This document shows, one piece after another, positions 16,596 to 25,220 of a stretch of DNA of 57,773 bases; within the stretch, counting starts at the first letter, position 1; each line of letters opens with the position of its first letter. This DNA is from Bacteroidales bacterium. Lineage in GTDB: Bacteria; Bacteroidota; Bacteroidia; Bacteroidales; VadinHA17. The stretch spans positions 1 through 57,773 of the forward strand of contig JAUVKT010000005.1 in the NCBI GenBank assembly GCA_030596125.1, written 5' to 3'. The position numbers were made by a program, and so were the translations under genes. Under the pieces are notes generated by a model, which did not search any database, was not told the DNA's origin, and saw only the letters and a list, made by a program, of their open reading frames with translations.

Positions 16596-19112
16596 TCATT
16601 GACTTTTATTCTCTTTTTTCTTTTTTCTTGACCAAAGAATGATGAGTATGGTTGCTCCTCCACCGAGTAGCAGCCAGATAATCCATAATTTACCTCTCTC
16701 TTGGGTTTTAATATAATCAACAATCTCTTCAGCTGATTTCTTGTCATGTGATATAAGTTTGGCAAAAGCCTCGAATACTTTCTGCCGGGGATATCCTTGT
16801 TTTACGCTGTTACTAAGGAGGTAATTAATAATATCTTCAGGATTTTTTGCATTTATTTTTTCATAATCAATAGATTCTATGGCTCTGAGAAGATTATCCT
16901 CTGTATATTCAGAAAGTCTTGAAAGGTATTCAGCAGGAGATTCATTTTTATTAGCAGACATTGCAGCAATAAGCCTTGTGAGAATCTCTTTTTCTGCTCC
17001 GTCATCAAGCGCTACTGAATATAACGATTCGAGCCATTCACCGGCATTCTTAATATTTTTCTCTTTTGTTTTTTCTATTGCTTCCCTGATTTTTTCATGC
17101 TCCTTTGTCTCGTCGGTAACCTCTGAAATAATCTGGTCCATCTGATCAATAGTAGGATCCTTGACCTCAACCAATTGCTCCTGGGCTGCCAACTCCAAAG
17201 AATCCTGTAACCGGGCTTCTGCAAGCAGGATGGCAGGATCAATTACGTCAACCGGCTTAACAACCGGCTTAACATCAGTAACAAAAAATTCACGTGTTGT
17301 GATATTGTTAAACCGGTCTTTGATTGTAAATACGATCTTATTGTCGCCGGTAACAGGTAACATATTGTAATCGAATTGACTATCGTTTACTATAAATTCT
17401 TCGGTAAGGATCAGGGAGTCACCCTGCCAGTGTTCTACGATCAGTATTGAATGAGGTTCAATCGCCAGGGGTATTATGGCTGTGTCGCCAGCATTATAAA
17501 CAGGCAGTGAGTCAATTGCAATAATATTGAATTCTGCAAACATGTCTGTTTTTAACAGCTCTTCGTCTTGTAATTCAATATTGTCTCCTTCCCTGGTAAG
17601 GCTTAAATCCAGATCTGCTACCCTTTTTTCTGATCCCTCAGATTCGTACACAATCTGGAATTTTCCATGGGGTATTTCAAATTCATATTCTCCTGTTTCA
17701 GGATCCGAATAAACAATTAATAAAGTATCCAGGTTTTCCTTGTTCAGGGCACTTACCTTTACGCTGTCGGAGAACTGTTCTAACAGGTCCCTTAGCCTGA
17801 CCATTCCTCTTACAAAGAATTTTCTTGGATGATCATCTGAGAATACTTCTATCCTGTGTATATCCTGTTTGCCGTAACCTTCGGGATCAAACCTTGATAC
17901 ATATGCGATGTGTCCAACACCAACGGGGGAGTAGAAAATATCATCGTCAGTACTGTTTACCGGGTAACCCATATTTAAAGGCGCTGACCATTCACCATCA
18001 TCAAGAAGTGTTGAATAAAAGATATCATGTCCTCCCATATTAAAATGGCCTCTTGAACTGAAGTACAATACCTTATTTGTTTGGTCAAGGAAGGGAGTCT
18101 CTTCGTTGAAGGGTGTATTTAGAGTTGGACCAAGATTAACTGCAGGTCCCCATGAACCGAGACTGTCGCGTTGTGATACATAAATATCCAGTCCGCCATA
18201 ACCTCCGGGACGGTTACTGGTGAAAAATAGTTTCTGTCCGTCACTGGAGGGACTGGCGTGTGATTCCCAGTATTTTGTATTAATATTTTCGTTTAATTTT
18301 TCTGCTGGCATCCATCGTCCGTCTATATACCGGCTTGAGTAAATATTTCCAACATATTGGTCATTTTTGTAAAGGAAAAGTTCATTTCCATCACCCGTCA
18401 GGGCTGTTGAGTATCCCTCGTCCACCAACAGTTGGTCCATGATGACGATACCTGGAGTCCATTCTCCATTCACCTTTCTGGAGAAGAGGATCATATCCTG
18501 TAACTGTGCCTCACGGGTATAAACTAAAGTGGTTTCATCAGCAGATACAACTGGATTAACTTCTGAAAATCTTTCGTTTACTATCTCTCCCTGGTTTACT
18601 GATTTGAGGTAAAGAGGCACTTTCATAAGTTGTATTGCATTGTAACAAGCCTTGATCTGGTTTTCAACAATTACAGGATTATACTTCTTTTGATCCATTT
18701 CTTCAAAAAACATGTTAAATGTTGCAATAGCCTTATCGATCTGGTTTGTTACGAGGTAGGCATTCCCAAGGTAGTAAAGAGCATCATATGGAGCAGCCGT
18801 CTCTTTAAACCGTCCTTCCCGGTATTTTGGATTTATGTTTTGAACTGCAGCTTGCAGGTATCCCAGAGACTTCTCTTTTTCACCTGACATGTTAAGGTAA
18901 CACATACCAAGTCTGTATTTATAATTATCGTTGTCAGGGAAGAGGTTTAATAATGATTCGTAAAAGGGGATTGCTTCATTATACTCTTCAAAAAGGATAA
19001 AAGCTTCCGCTTCGTAAAACATCACCTTGATCTCTTTTTTAGTCTGGCCACTAATAGGAGAAATATAGAGTATAAAGACAATTGAAATCAGGATTATTGC
19101 CGGTCTGTACAT
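16596..19112 (-). CDS. TPR / PD40 propeller protein with C-terminal membrane helix (quartet gene 1)
   Basis: 838 residues, first gene of the minus-strand series. Signal peptide (IILISIVFILYISPISGQ), TPR-like helices (about 25-160), PD40 strands (about 175-410; WESHASPSSDGQKLFFTSNR), a beta domain (about 430-500) and a further beta region to about 620. A long charged alpha-helical region follows (about 630-790), then one transmembrane helix LWIIWLLLGGGATILIILW with a Lys-rich end KKKKENKSQ. The positive tail suggests a cytoplasmic C-terminus, with the propeller held in the periplasm by an inner-membrane anchor. A good Bacteroidota promoter lies 22 bases upstream of the ATG. Confidence 0.83.
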   Translation of the reverse strand: MYRPAIILISIVFILYISPISGQTKKEIKVMFYEAEAFILFEEYNEAIPFYESLLNLFPDNDNYKYRLGMCYLNMSGEKEKSLGYLQAAVQNINPKYREGRFKETAAPYDALYYLGNAYLVTNQIDKAIATFNMFFEEMDQKKYNPVIVENQIKACYNAIQLMKVPLYLKSVNQGEIVNERFSEVNPVVSADETTLVYTREAQLQDMILFSRKVNGEWTPGIVIMDQLLVDEGYSTALTGDGNELFLYKNDQYVGNIYSSRYIDGRWMPAEKLNENINTKYWESHASPSSDGQKLFFTSNRPGGYGGLDIYVSQRDSLGSWGPAVNLGPTLNTPFNEETPFLDQTNKVLYFSSRGHFNMGGHDIFYSTLLDDGEWSAPLNMGYPVNSTDDDIFYSPVGVGHIAYVSRFDPEGYGKQDIHRIEVFSDDHPRKFFVRGMVRLRDLLEQFSDSVKVSALNKENLDTLLIVYSDPETGEYEFEIPHGKFQIVYESEGSEKRVADLDLSLTREGDNIELQDEELLKTDMFAEFNIIAIDSLPVYNAGDTAIIPLAIEPHSILIVEHWQGDSLILTEEFIVNDSQFDYNMLPVTGDNKIVFTIKDRFNNITTREFFVTDVKPVVKPVDVIDPAILLAEARLQDSLELAAQEQLVEVKDPTIDQMDQIISEVTDETKEHEKIREAIEKTKEKNIKNAGEWLESLYSVALDDGAEKEILTRLIAAMSANKNESPAEYLSRLSEYTEDNLLRAIESIDYEKINAKNPEDIINYLLSNSVKQGYPRQKVFEAFAKLISHDKKSAEEIVDYIKTQERGKLWIIWLLLGGGATILIILWSRKKKKENKSQ

Positions 19113-19133
19113 CTGTTAGAGGTTTCTTTTTTC

Positions 19134-19165
19134 CAAATCTAATAATATTAAGCTAAATATTAAAA
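19134..19165 (-). promoter_or_regulatory. Promoter of the TPR-propeller operon
   Basis: On the minus strand TAGATTTG (19134-19141) matches the Bacteroidota -7 box TAnnTTTG. It is preceded at exactly 20 bases by TTTT in place of the -33 box TTTG, and the ATG of gene 1 lies 22 bases downstream. Repeat copy 2 begins shortly upstream. Confidence 0.65.
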
Positions 19166-19188
19166 AAAAATGGTCATAATATGAGAAG

Positions 19189-19372
19189 AAGTGCCTAAAG
19201 TGCCTAAAGTGAAAAGTGACTAAAGTTTGAAGACTGAAGACTGCCTGCCCTGTGAAATACGACGGAGGAGTTATTTCTACAGGGAAGACTACCAATTGCC
19301 AACTGCCAATTGCCGACTGCTTTGCCCTTCCGAAGCATGAAACGAAGTGGAGAGCGAAGAAGGGCCAACTGT
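19189..19372 (+). repeat. Composite intergenic repeat, copy 2, with nested hairpin
   Basis: From left to right: an AAGTGCCTA/AGTGACTAAAG satellite (19189-19225); GAAGACT heptamers; a nested inverted repeat, CCCTGTGAAATA (19248-19259) against TATTTCTACAGGG (19272-19284); more heptamers (GAAGACT, ACCAATT, GCCAACT, GCCAATT, GCCGACT); then the conserved core (about 19314-19372). Order and polarity match copy 1. The core edge is 12 bases from the end of the glycosyltransferase gene (19385). Confidence 0.88.
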
Positions 19373-19384
19373 TAACGGATTCGA

Positions 19385-20995
19385 TTATATTTTTTTCTCA
19401 GGGATATTTATTGTATAAATCTCGCCCATACGTGATTTTGAATTGCTTCCGATTACAAGGTCTGAGCCTGTAATGGCAATTTTTTTATCAATGGTGAAAT
19501 CAGAAAGCTTTTCCATAGCAATTATTATACGGGCTGTATTCAGGTCTGTTGAACTAAAAATTATTTCATCGGGTGTGTTTATTCTTATGATCTCTGTAAG
19601 TTGCTCAAATTCACCAAGAGCACTGTGATTATCAGAATTATTATCCACAGCTATTCTGCCGATTACATTTATCCTTGAATAGTTATTTCTGACTATTTCA
19701 AGAATCTGTTCATACTCTTCCGGACTACTTGCAATAACAATTTTTTTAACCCTTGATCTGATGCCTGACACCTTAATAATTTCGGGTTTTGACAAAATAT
19801 ATCTTATCCCGGGTATTACAACGAGGGTAAAAAGGCTTACGAACACTATTATGGTCCTGGAAAATCTGAGATCGACAGGAAGAAAGGCATATGATATCAT
19901 TATTAGTAATATCCCGGTAAGAGTGCCCAGGAACAGTGATCTCATTCTCACGGGTGTCTTATAGCCTCCCCATATGCCAATAGTTGCAATAATCAACACA
20001 GTATAGACAGGAATGATAATATTTGTAAGTACTTCAGGGTATTGATATCCGTCACCGAATTTAATATTGCCCCATAGATTCGCAAAAGAATTGAAAACCA
20101 GTAACATGATTAGTGAATCAACTACCGGGAGAGCAAGTTTACTGGTAACACGTTTTGCCATAGACAAAGAGCCCCTGATGAAAATGGCAAGGTTAATAAG
20201 CCAGATTAGAAATCTTATTCTGCGATAGCTGAAATGTTTTTTCACAAAGATTATCATTGACCTGTAGAAATTAATCACATAATTAATTTCTGATTTTCTT
20301 GTGCTTTCACCTTTGAAATGGATAATGGAGGGATGGGGGAGGTAATATATATTGAAACCGGATTCAAGAATTCTGTAACTAAGGTCGATATCTTCTCCAT
20401 ACATAAAGAATGATTCATCAAAGAGGCCTGCAGCCTCAATAGCCTCTTTCCTAATAAACATAAAGGCCCCTGTAAGCACTTCAATTTTTTGTATCTTATC
20501 ATTGTCGAGATGACCAAGATAATATCTGTTAAAGCGTTTTGAACCGGGGAAAAGTGATGAAAGCCCGGACATTTTATAAAATGCAGTGGCCGGTGTTGGC
20601 AAAGCCCTTTTCGATTCAGGGAGGTATTTTCCTTTACCGTCAATCATTTTCACCCCCACTGCACCTGCATCGGGGTGCTCTTCCATAAATTCAAAACATT
20701 TACTAAAGGTCTTTTCACTTACTACGGTGTCGGGGTTCAGGATCAGTATATATTTTCCGTTAGCTATTTTGATACCCTGGTTATTGGCAATCGAAAAACC
20801 CGGATTGTGCCTGTTTCTAATTAGCTTTACATCCCTGAATTTCTCAATTATCATCGAGTTGGATCCGTCAGCAGAGTTATTATCAACTACAATTACCTCA
20901 CTATTTATCCCTTTTATTGCCCTGAACACCGAGGTCAGACACTGCTCAAGAAAATATTTTACATTGTAGTTTACTATAATTACAGAGAGATCCAT
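19385..20995 (-). CDS. GT2 glycosyltransferase fused to a membrane region and WbaP-type N-terminal domain
   Basis: 536 residues. Residues 1 to about 260 are a rhamnosyltransferase-like GT2 domain: IIVNYNVKYFLEQCL, then VIVVDNNSADGS, ILILNPDTVV (the DxD-equivalent position) and MYGEDIDLSYRI. About five hydrophobic helices follow (about 260-400). The C-terminal about 130 residues form a Rossmann-like domain (VKKIVIASSPEEYEQIL, INTPDEIIFSSTDL). This resembles the CoA-binding-like half found before the catalytic domain in polyprenyl-phosphate sugar transferases, but the sugar-phosphate transferase domain is absent. It probably builds surface polysaccharide at the inner membrane. The fusion is unusual; the third domain's identity is inferred from pattern. 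Confidence 0.8.
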   Translation of the reverse strand: MDLSVIIVNYNVKYFLEQCLTSVFRAIKGINSEVIVVDNNSADGSNSMIIEKFRDVKLIRNRHNPGFSIANNQGIKIANGKYILILNPDTVVSEKTFSKCFEFMEEHPDAGAVGVKMIDGKGKYLPESKRALPTPATAFYKMSGLSSLFPGSKRFNRYYLGHLDNDKIQKIEVLTGAFMFIRKEAIEAAGLFDESFFMYGEDIDLSYRILESGFNIYYLPHPSIIHFKGESTRKSEINYVINFYRSMIIFVKKHFSYRRIRFLIWLINLAIFIRGSLSMAKRVTSKLALPVVDSLIMLLVFNSFANLWGNIKFGDGYQYPEVLTNIIIPVYTVLIIATIGIWGGYKTPVRMRSLFLGTLTGILLIMISYAFLPVDLRFSRTIIVFVSLFTLVVIPGIRYILSKPEIIKVSGIRSRVKKIVIASSPEEYEQILEIVRNNYSRINVIGRIAVDNNSDNHSALGEFEQLTEIIRINTPDEIIFSSTDLNTARIIIAMEKLSDFTIDKKIAITGSDLVIGSNSKSRMGEIYTINIPEKKI

Positions 20996-21003
20996 CTTCT
21001 CAG

Positions 21004-22218
21004 TTATTGTTTATCAATACAAGTTCTTATAACTCCGGAAAGTCTTTTTACACCCTCTTTTATATCGTTCATGTCTGAGTATGAGAAGTTTATTCTTATT
21101 GTATTTTTTCCTGAATCATCACAATGGAATACCGATCCTTTTACAAAGGCAACATTGTTTTCAACAGCCTTATTAAATATCATGTCTACATCAATATCTT
21201 CAGGTATTGTAATGAATAGAAAAAGGCCTCCCTCCGGCCTGGTCCATTTTACATTTTCAGGCATATATTTTCCGAAACATTCAAGCATGTAGTCTCTTTT
21301 ATTCCTGTAAAGCTCTATTGTATTAACAAGGTTTTTATCGAGTGATCCTCTTTTGATATATTCAGCAGCAATCTTCTGTAAAAGTACTGGAGAGCAGACG
21401 TCAGCCGATTGTTTCGCCATTATGAATTTGTCTATAATTACAGGATTCCCAATAAGCCAGGCAACTCTGAATCCGGGGGCAAATATTTTAGAGAAGGTAA
21501 ACAGAGTAATAACCCTGCCTGAATTGTCAAGCTCATAGATCATTTTCTGAGGTTCTCCTTCGAACCTGATCTCTCTGTAAGGACTATCTTCCAGAATAAG
21601 CAAATTATATTTTTCAGCTATCGCTAAAATCTCACTGCGACGTGATTCAGGCATTGTTATACCGGCCGGATTTTGAAAATCGGGTATCACATATATAAAT
21701 TTAATTTTCTTACCTGAGTTAGTCAGTTCTTTTACAGCTTGTTCGAGCTTATCCATTCTCATACCCTGTTCGTCTAAGGGTATTCCTTTTAGTCTTGCTC
21801 CGTATACATTAAATGCACTTAAACCACCCAGGTAGGAGGGGAGTCCGCATATAATATAGTCGTTCGGGTCGATAAGTATTTTAGCCAGGATATCAAGAGC
21901 CTGTTGCGATCCGGTGCTTATTGCAAGATTTTCGGGCCCGATCTTTAATCCCTGTTCATTATGGCGTTGTAGCAACATTTCCCTGAGTAGAGCATCACCT
22001 TCTGTTGTCCCATATTGAAGGGCTTGTTCTCCCTCTTTATCAAGTATATAGTTGGCAATTTCTTTTACCTCCTCAACCGGGAATGTTTGAGGAGATGGTA
22101 GCCCGCCGGCAAAGGATATCATGTCAGGGTTACTTAAAAGTTTAAGAATTTCCCTGATCGCTGATCGTTTCATCGATTTTGCTGATCGTGAAAACTTATC
22201 TTCGGTATTAATTATCAT
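21004..22218 (-). CDS. PLP-dependent aminotransferase (2-aminoadipate/LysN-like, fold type I)
   Basis: 404 residues with the pattern of the aromatic/2-aminoadipate aminotransferase group: MISFAGGLPSPQTFP near the N-terminus, ISTGSQQALDILAKI, the Asp-bearing YVIPDFQNPAG, and the PLP-lysine motif TLFTFSKIFAPGFRVAW. The C-terminal IRINFSYSD carries the substrate-carboxylate Arg. It should transfer amino groups between a 2-oxo acid and glutamate in the cytoplasm; the exact substrate is not clear. There is no MocR-type DNA-binding domain. Eight bases separate it from the downstream glycosyltransferase gene, and a palindrome lies just upstream. Confidence 0.9.
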   Translation of the reverse strand: MIINTEDKFSRSAKSMKRSAIREILKLLSNPDMISFAGGLPSPQTFPVEEVKEIANYILDKEGEQALQYGTTEGDALLREMLLQRHNEQGLKIGPENLAISTGSQQALDILAKILIDPNDYIICGLPSYLGGLSAFNVYGARLKGIPLDEQGMRMDKLEQAVKELTNSGKKIKFIYVIPDFQNPAGITMPESRRSEILAIAEKYNLLILEDSPYREIRFEGEPQKMIYELDNSGRVITLFTFSKIFAPGFRVAWLIGNPVIIDKFIMAKQSADVCSPVLLQKIAAEYIKRGSLDKNLVNTIELYRNKRDYMLECFGKYMPENVKWTRPEGGLFLFITIPEDIDVDMIFNKAVENNVAFVKGSVFHCDDSGKNTIRINFSYSDMNDIKEGVKRLSGVIRTCIDKQ

Positions 22219-22236
22219 TTTTTTGTGTGTGAGTTA

Positions 22237-22251
22237 ACCTGTTAAACAGGT
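22237..22251. other. 15-bp palindrome between recR and the aminotransferase gene
   Basis: ACCTGTT-A-AACAGGT is a perfect inverted repeat with a single central base, 19 bases upstream of the aminotransferase ATG. Its form fits a dimer-binding operator better than a terminator, since no T run follows on the minus strand. Confidence 0.35.
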
Positions 22252-22274
22252 AAAAAAATAGTTTTAGTCTGTAA

Positions 22275-22898
22275 TTATATATCGGGGGTATCGAAAAGAG
22301 TCCTGTTTAAAATTGATCTGCCGAGTGTTATTTCATCTGTATATTCCAGTTCGTCTCCGATGGCAACGCCACGCGACAATGTAGTGATCTTAATTTCAAA
22401 AGGGATAAGTTTCCGGTAAATATAGAAGTTTGTAGTATCTCCTTCCATTGTTGTGCTTAGTGCCAGAATAACTTCATTGACAGTTCCTTCTGAAACCTTT
22501 TTCTCCAGTGAGGCGATCTTCAGATCAGAAGGGCCGATCCCATCCATTGGTGAAATGATGCCTCCGAGAACATGGTAAATGCCCCTGTACTGACTGGTGT
22601 TTTCAACGGCAATAACATCCCTGATATTTTCAACAACACATACTGCTTGGTGGTCTCTGGACTTATCGCTGCATATTTCACAAACTTCTTTATCTGATAC
22701 ATTGTGGCAAATTATGCAGTAATGAATCTCTTTTTTTAACCTTATGATGCTTTCACCAAATCTTTCAACCTCTGAAGTATCTTTTCTTAACAGGTGCATA
22801 ACAAGACGAAGGGCTGTCTTTTTTCCAATGCCGGGCAGGGAAGAAAATTCATTAACTGCTTCTTCAAGGAGCCTGGAGGAAAAACCGGTTATTGACAT
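22275..22898 (-). CDS. recR: Recombination mediator protein RecR
   Basis: 207 residues from the ATG at 22898 ([18 protein letters not shown]). The track's longer start at 22967 adds 23 residues, and a TAAATTTG promoter box lies inside that extension, so it is rejected. The helix-hairpin-helix [16 protein letters not shown], the four-Cys zinc site [16 protein letters not shown], and the Toprim region [16 protein letters not shown]...[12 protein letters not shown] are all present. RecR works with RecF/RecO to load RecA on gapped single-stranded DNA. The typical length is about 200, so the protein is complete. Confidence 0.96.
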   Translation of the reverse strand: MSITGFSSRLLEEAVNEFSSLPGIGKKTALRLVMHLLRKDTSEVERFGESIIRLKKEIHYCIICHNVSDKEVCEICSDKSRDHQAVCVVENIRDVIAVENTSQYRGIYHVLGGIISPMDGIGPSDLKIASLEKKVSEGTVNEVILALSTTMEGDTTNFYIYRKLIPFEIKITTLSRGVAIGDELEYTDEITLGRSILNRTLFDTPDI

Positions 22899-22921
22899 AT
22901 TTTTTATTATTAGTCTCAATA

Positions 22922-22929
22922 CAAATTTA
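22922..22929 (-). promoter_or_regulatory. Candidate -7 box for recR
   Basis: On the minus strand TAAATTTG matches the Bacteroidota -7 consensus exactly, 23 bases upstream of the preferred recR ATG. The -33 box is not obvious. Confidence 0.5.
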
Positions 22930-22999
22930 CGGAGTTTGAATTTAAGCATTTTAATTTTTTCTCTCACCTCTTTTCATTATCCTTACCAAAATTTTTTTA

Positions 23000-24475
23000 A
23001 TGGCACCCGGCACCATACTGTTTGTTATAATTATATATTTTCTATTACTGTTGGGAGTGGCCTGGTTAACAGGACGTAAAGCTGACAGTGAAAGTTTTTT
23101 CATTGGCAACAGACGTTCTCCCTGGATTGTTGTGTCAATAGGGATGATCGGAGCATCCCTGTCGGGGGTTACTTTTGTTTCTGTCCCCGGCTGGGTAGTC
23201 GACAGTCAGTTCAGTTACCTGCAAATGGTCCTCGGTTATCTTGTTGGATATGCTGTTATTGCAGAGATACTTTTGCCACTCTATTACAAACTCAGGTTAA
23301 CTTCAATTTACACATATCTGAAGCAACGATTTGGTAACAGATCTTATAAGACCGGCGCATCGTTTTTTATGCTCTCCCGTACCGTTGGTGCATCTTTCAG
23401 GTTGTATCTTGTGGCCAGCGTGTTGCAACTGACAATATTTGAAGCATGGAATGTTCCTTTTATTATAACAGTCGTAATCACACTTGCACTTATATGGCTA
23501 TATACGTTTAAGGGGGGAATTAAGACTATAATCTGGACTGATATGTTACAGACAGTTTTTATGTTGTCGGCTGTAATACTTACGCTTGTTTTTATCAGTC
23601 GTTCTATGGATCTTAACTTCAAAGGAATGGTGAGTCTTGTTAAGGAACATGATCTGTCAAGGATTTTCTTCTTTGATGATTTTAACGACAAGAGACATTT
23701 CCTGAAACAGTTTTTCGGTGGCATGTTCATAACAATTGTAATGACAGGCCTTGATCAGGATATGATGCAGAAGAACCTTAGCTGTCGTAACCTTAAAGAT
23801 GCCAGGAAGAATATGTACAGTTACAGTATAGCATTTGTGCCGGTTAATATGATATTTTTGGTTTTGGGGATTCTCCTTTTTGTATATGCAGGAAAACAGG
23901 GAATCGCTATCCCTGACCAGACAGATAATCTCTTTCCGCTTGTCGCAACACAGGGAGGTTTAGGTTTAGCTGTTAGCCTGTTGTTCATACTTGGGCTCAT
24001 AGCAGCGGCTTATTCAAGTGCAGATTCGGCCTTAACCGCACTGACTACCTCTTTTACGGTTGATATTCTTGGACAGGAGGGCAGGGAAGAGAGTTCATTA
24101 CGAAAAGTGCGAACCAGGGTGCATATCTTTTTTTCGTTTCTGTTAATGATCATTATTATGGTCTTCAGGGCATTGAATGATCAAAGCGTAATAAGTGCAT
24201 TATTTACTATTGCCGGATATACCTATGGTCCGCTCCTGGGAATGTTCACATTCGGACTTTTTACCAGGTGGAGGGTAAAAGATCGTGTAATGCCATATAT
24301 TGCAATCGTTTCACCTATAATTTGTTTCTTTCTGAACACCTATTCCGAAGAGCTTCTTGGAGGGTACAAATTTGGGTTTGAGCTGCTGATAGTAAATGGA
24401 ATTATAACCTTTGCCGGAATGTTGATCTTCAAAGAGAAAGCGATTGATTTACGAACACCGATCAACGATTTTTGA
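23000..24475 (+). CDS. Sodium:solute symporter family protein
   Basis: 491 residues with about thirteen hydrophobic helices, the usual SSS/LeuT-like number. Family marks include DSESFFIGNRRSPWIVVSIG, the glycine-rich GASLSGVTFVSVPGWV, RLTSIYTYLKQRFG and IAAAYSSADSALTALTTSF, whose serine/threonine residues correspond to the sodium-site helix. It imports a small organic solute with sodium across the inner membrane. Sialic-acid, proline and sugar carriers share this pattern, so no substrate is assigned. It is divergent from recR with about 100 bases between them and converges on the DUF6048 gene. Confidence 0.93.
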   Translation: MAPGTILFVIIIYFLLLLGVAWLTGRKADSESFFIGNRRSPWIVVSIGMIGASLSGVTFVSVPGWVVDSQFSYLQMVLGYLVGYAVIAEILLPLYYKLRLTSIYTYLKQRFGNRSYKTGASFFMLSRTVGASFRLYLVASVLQLTIFEAWNVPFIITVVITLALIWLYTFKGGIKTIIWTDMLQTVFMLSAVILTLVFISRSMDLNFKGMVSLVKEHDLSRIFFFDDFNDKRHFLKQFFGGMFITIVMTGLDQDMMQKNLSCRNLKDARKNMYSYSIAFVPVNMIFLVLGILLFVYAGKQGIAIPDQTDNLFPLVATQGGLGLAVSLLFILGLIAAAYSSADSALTALTTSFTVDILGQEGREESSLRKVRTRVHIFFSFLLMIIIMVFRALNDQSVISALFTIAGYTYGPLLGMFTFGLFTRWRVKDRVMPYIAIVSPIICFFLNTYSEELLGGYKFGFELLIVNGIITFAGMLIFKEKAIDLRTPINDF

Positions 24476-24524
24476 TTTAAGATTGTTAATTTCTTTATCC
24501 TTCAAAAATCAACATTCGTTGATC
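24460..24524. terminator. Inverted repeat between convergent genes
   Basis: GATCAACG plus TTTTTGA (24460-24475) pair with TCAAAAA and CGTTGATC (24502-24524), with small internal mismatches. The left arm overlaps the last codons of the symporter gene. Its position between convergent genes suggests a bidirectional 3'-end structure. Confidence 0.4.
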
Positions 24525-24554
24525 GATATTGGATATTCAAAACAGATCTGGTTT

Positions 24555-25220
24555 TTATTTAGATCTGGAGTTAAAGGGTATCTGCCATGCAATATAATAT
24601 GAAATACCCGGATTAATACCCCCGTCAGTTTCTGACATTCCAGGAATATTTACAGGACGATTATCATCTCCAAATGAGCTTGAGAGCAACAGTTTCAGTC
24701 TTAAAGACCATCCTATAAGGACATTCCTGAAAAGTTCGGCCTTAACGCCGCCGACAAATTCTAAAAAATGTGCCGATCCTTTGCTGTCAGGTATTGTCCC
24801 GTAATATTCTCCCCAGTAATTTTCATATGTAAGTGATGAAGTCTCCTGGTTAAAGATCGATAATCCGTACCTCAACCCTACACCGACATAATTATTGCCA
24901 GGGTCTTTTTCGGGTTTAAGCATATTCAGATCAATGCCGATACGGGCAAAATACCCGTTATTGGAATAGGTATAGTTATACTGACTGTAATCATAACTTC
25001 CATATCCTGCTTCAACTACACCATAATATTTATGATTCATCCGGTATGATATACATCCTTCATAACAGGTTATGTCATTATTAAGGGCATTAATTGCAAG
25101 TCCGGCAATGTCAAATCCAAAAATCAGTGCTTTTTCTGTTTTGGTTGTGTCAGACTGAAAAGTACCTGCCCAGCTTATAACAGAAGTCAGGCTAAAAAAA
25201 AGTGCGCAAATTTTCTTCAT
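24555..25220 (-). CDS. DUF6048 family protein, probable outer membrane barrel
   Basis: 221 residues with signal peptide (ICALFFSLTSVISWAG). The body is short amphipathic beta strands rich in Gly, Tyr and aromatic residues: VVEAGYGSYDYSQYNY, GYFARIGIDLNML, VGVGLRYGLSIF, ending ISYYIAWQIPF. This suggests a small outer-membrane beta-barrel. It overlaps the upstream DUF6452 lipoprotein gene by 29 bases. I recall the DUF6452-DUF6048 pair as a frequent neighbour set in Bacteroidota. No function is known to me. Confidence 0.8.
   Translation of the reverse strand: MKKICALFFSLTSVISWAGTFQSDTTKTEKALIFGFDIAGLAINALNNDITCYEGCISYRMNHKYYGVVEAGYGSYDYSQYNYTYSNNGYFARIGIDLNMLKPEKDPGNNYVGVGLRYGLSIFNQETSSLTYENYWGEYYGTIPDSKGSAHFLEFVGGVKAELFRNVLIGWSLRLKLLLSSSFGDDNRPVNIPGMSETDGGINPGISYYIAWQIPFNSRSK

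Noticed and set aside
19252-19473. Plus-strand ORF with ADCFALPKHETKWRAKKGQL
   Set aside because: The peptide arises from the repeat core; a near-identical peptide appears in repeat copy 1 only because the DNA repeat is shared.
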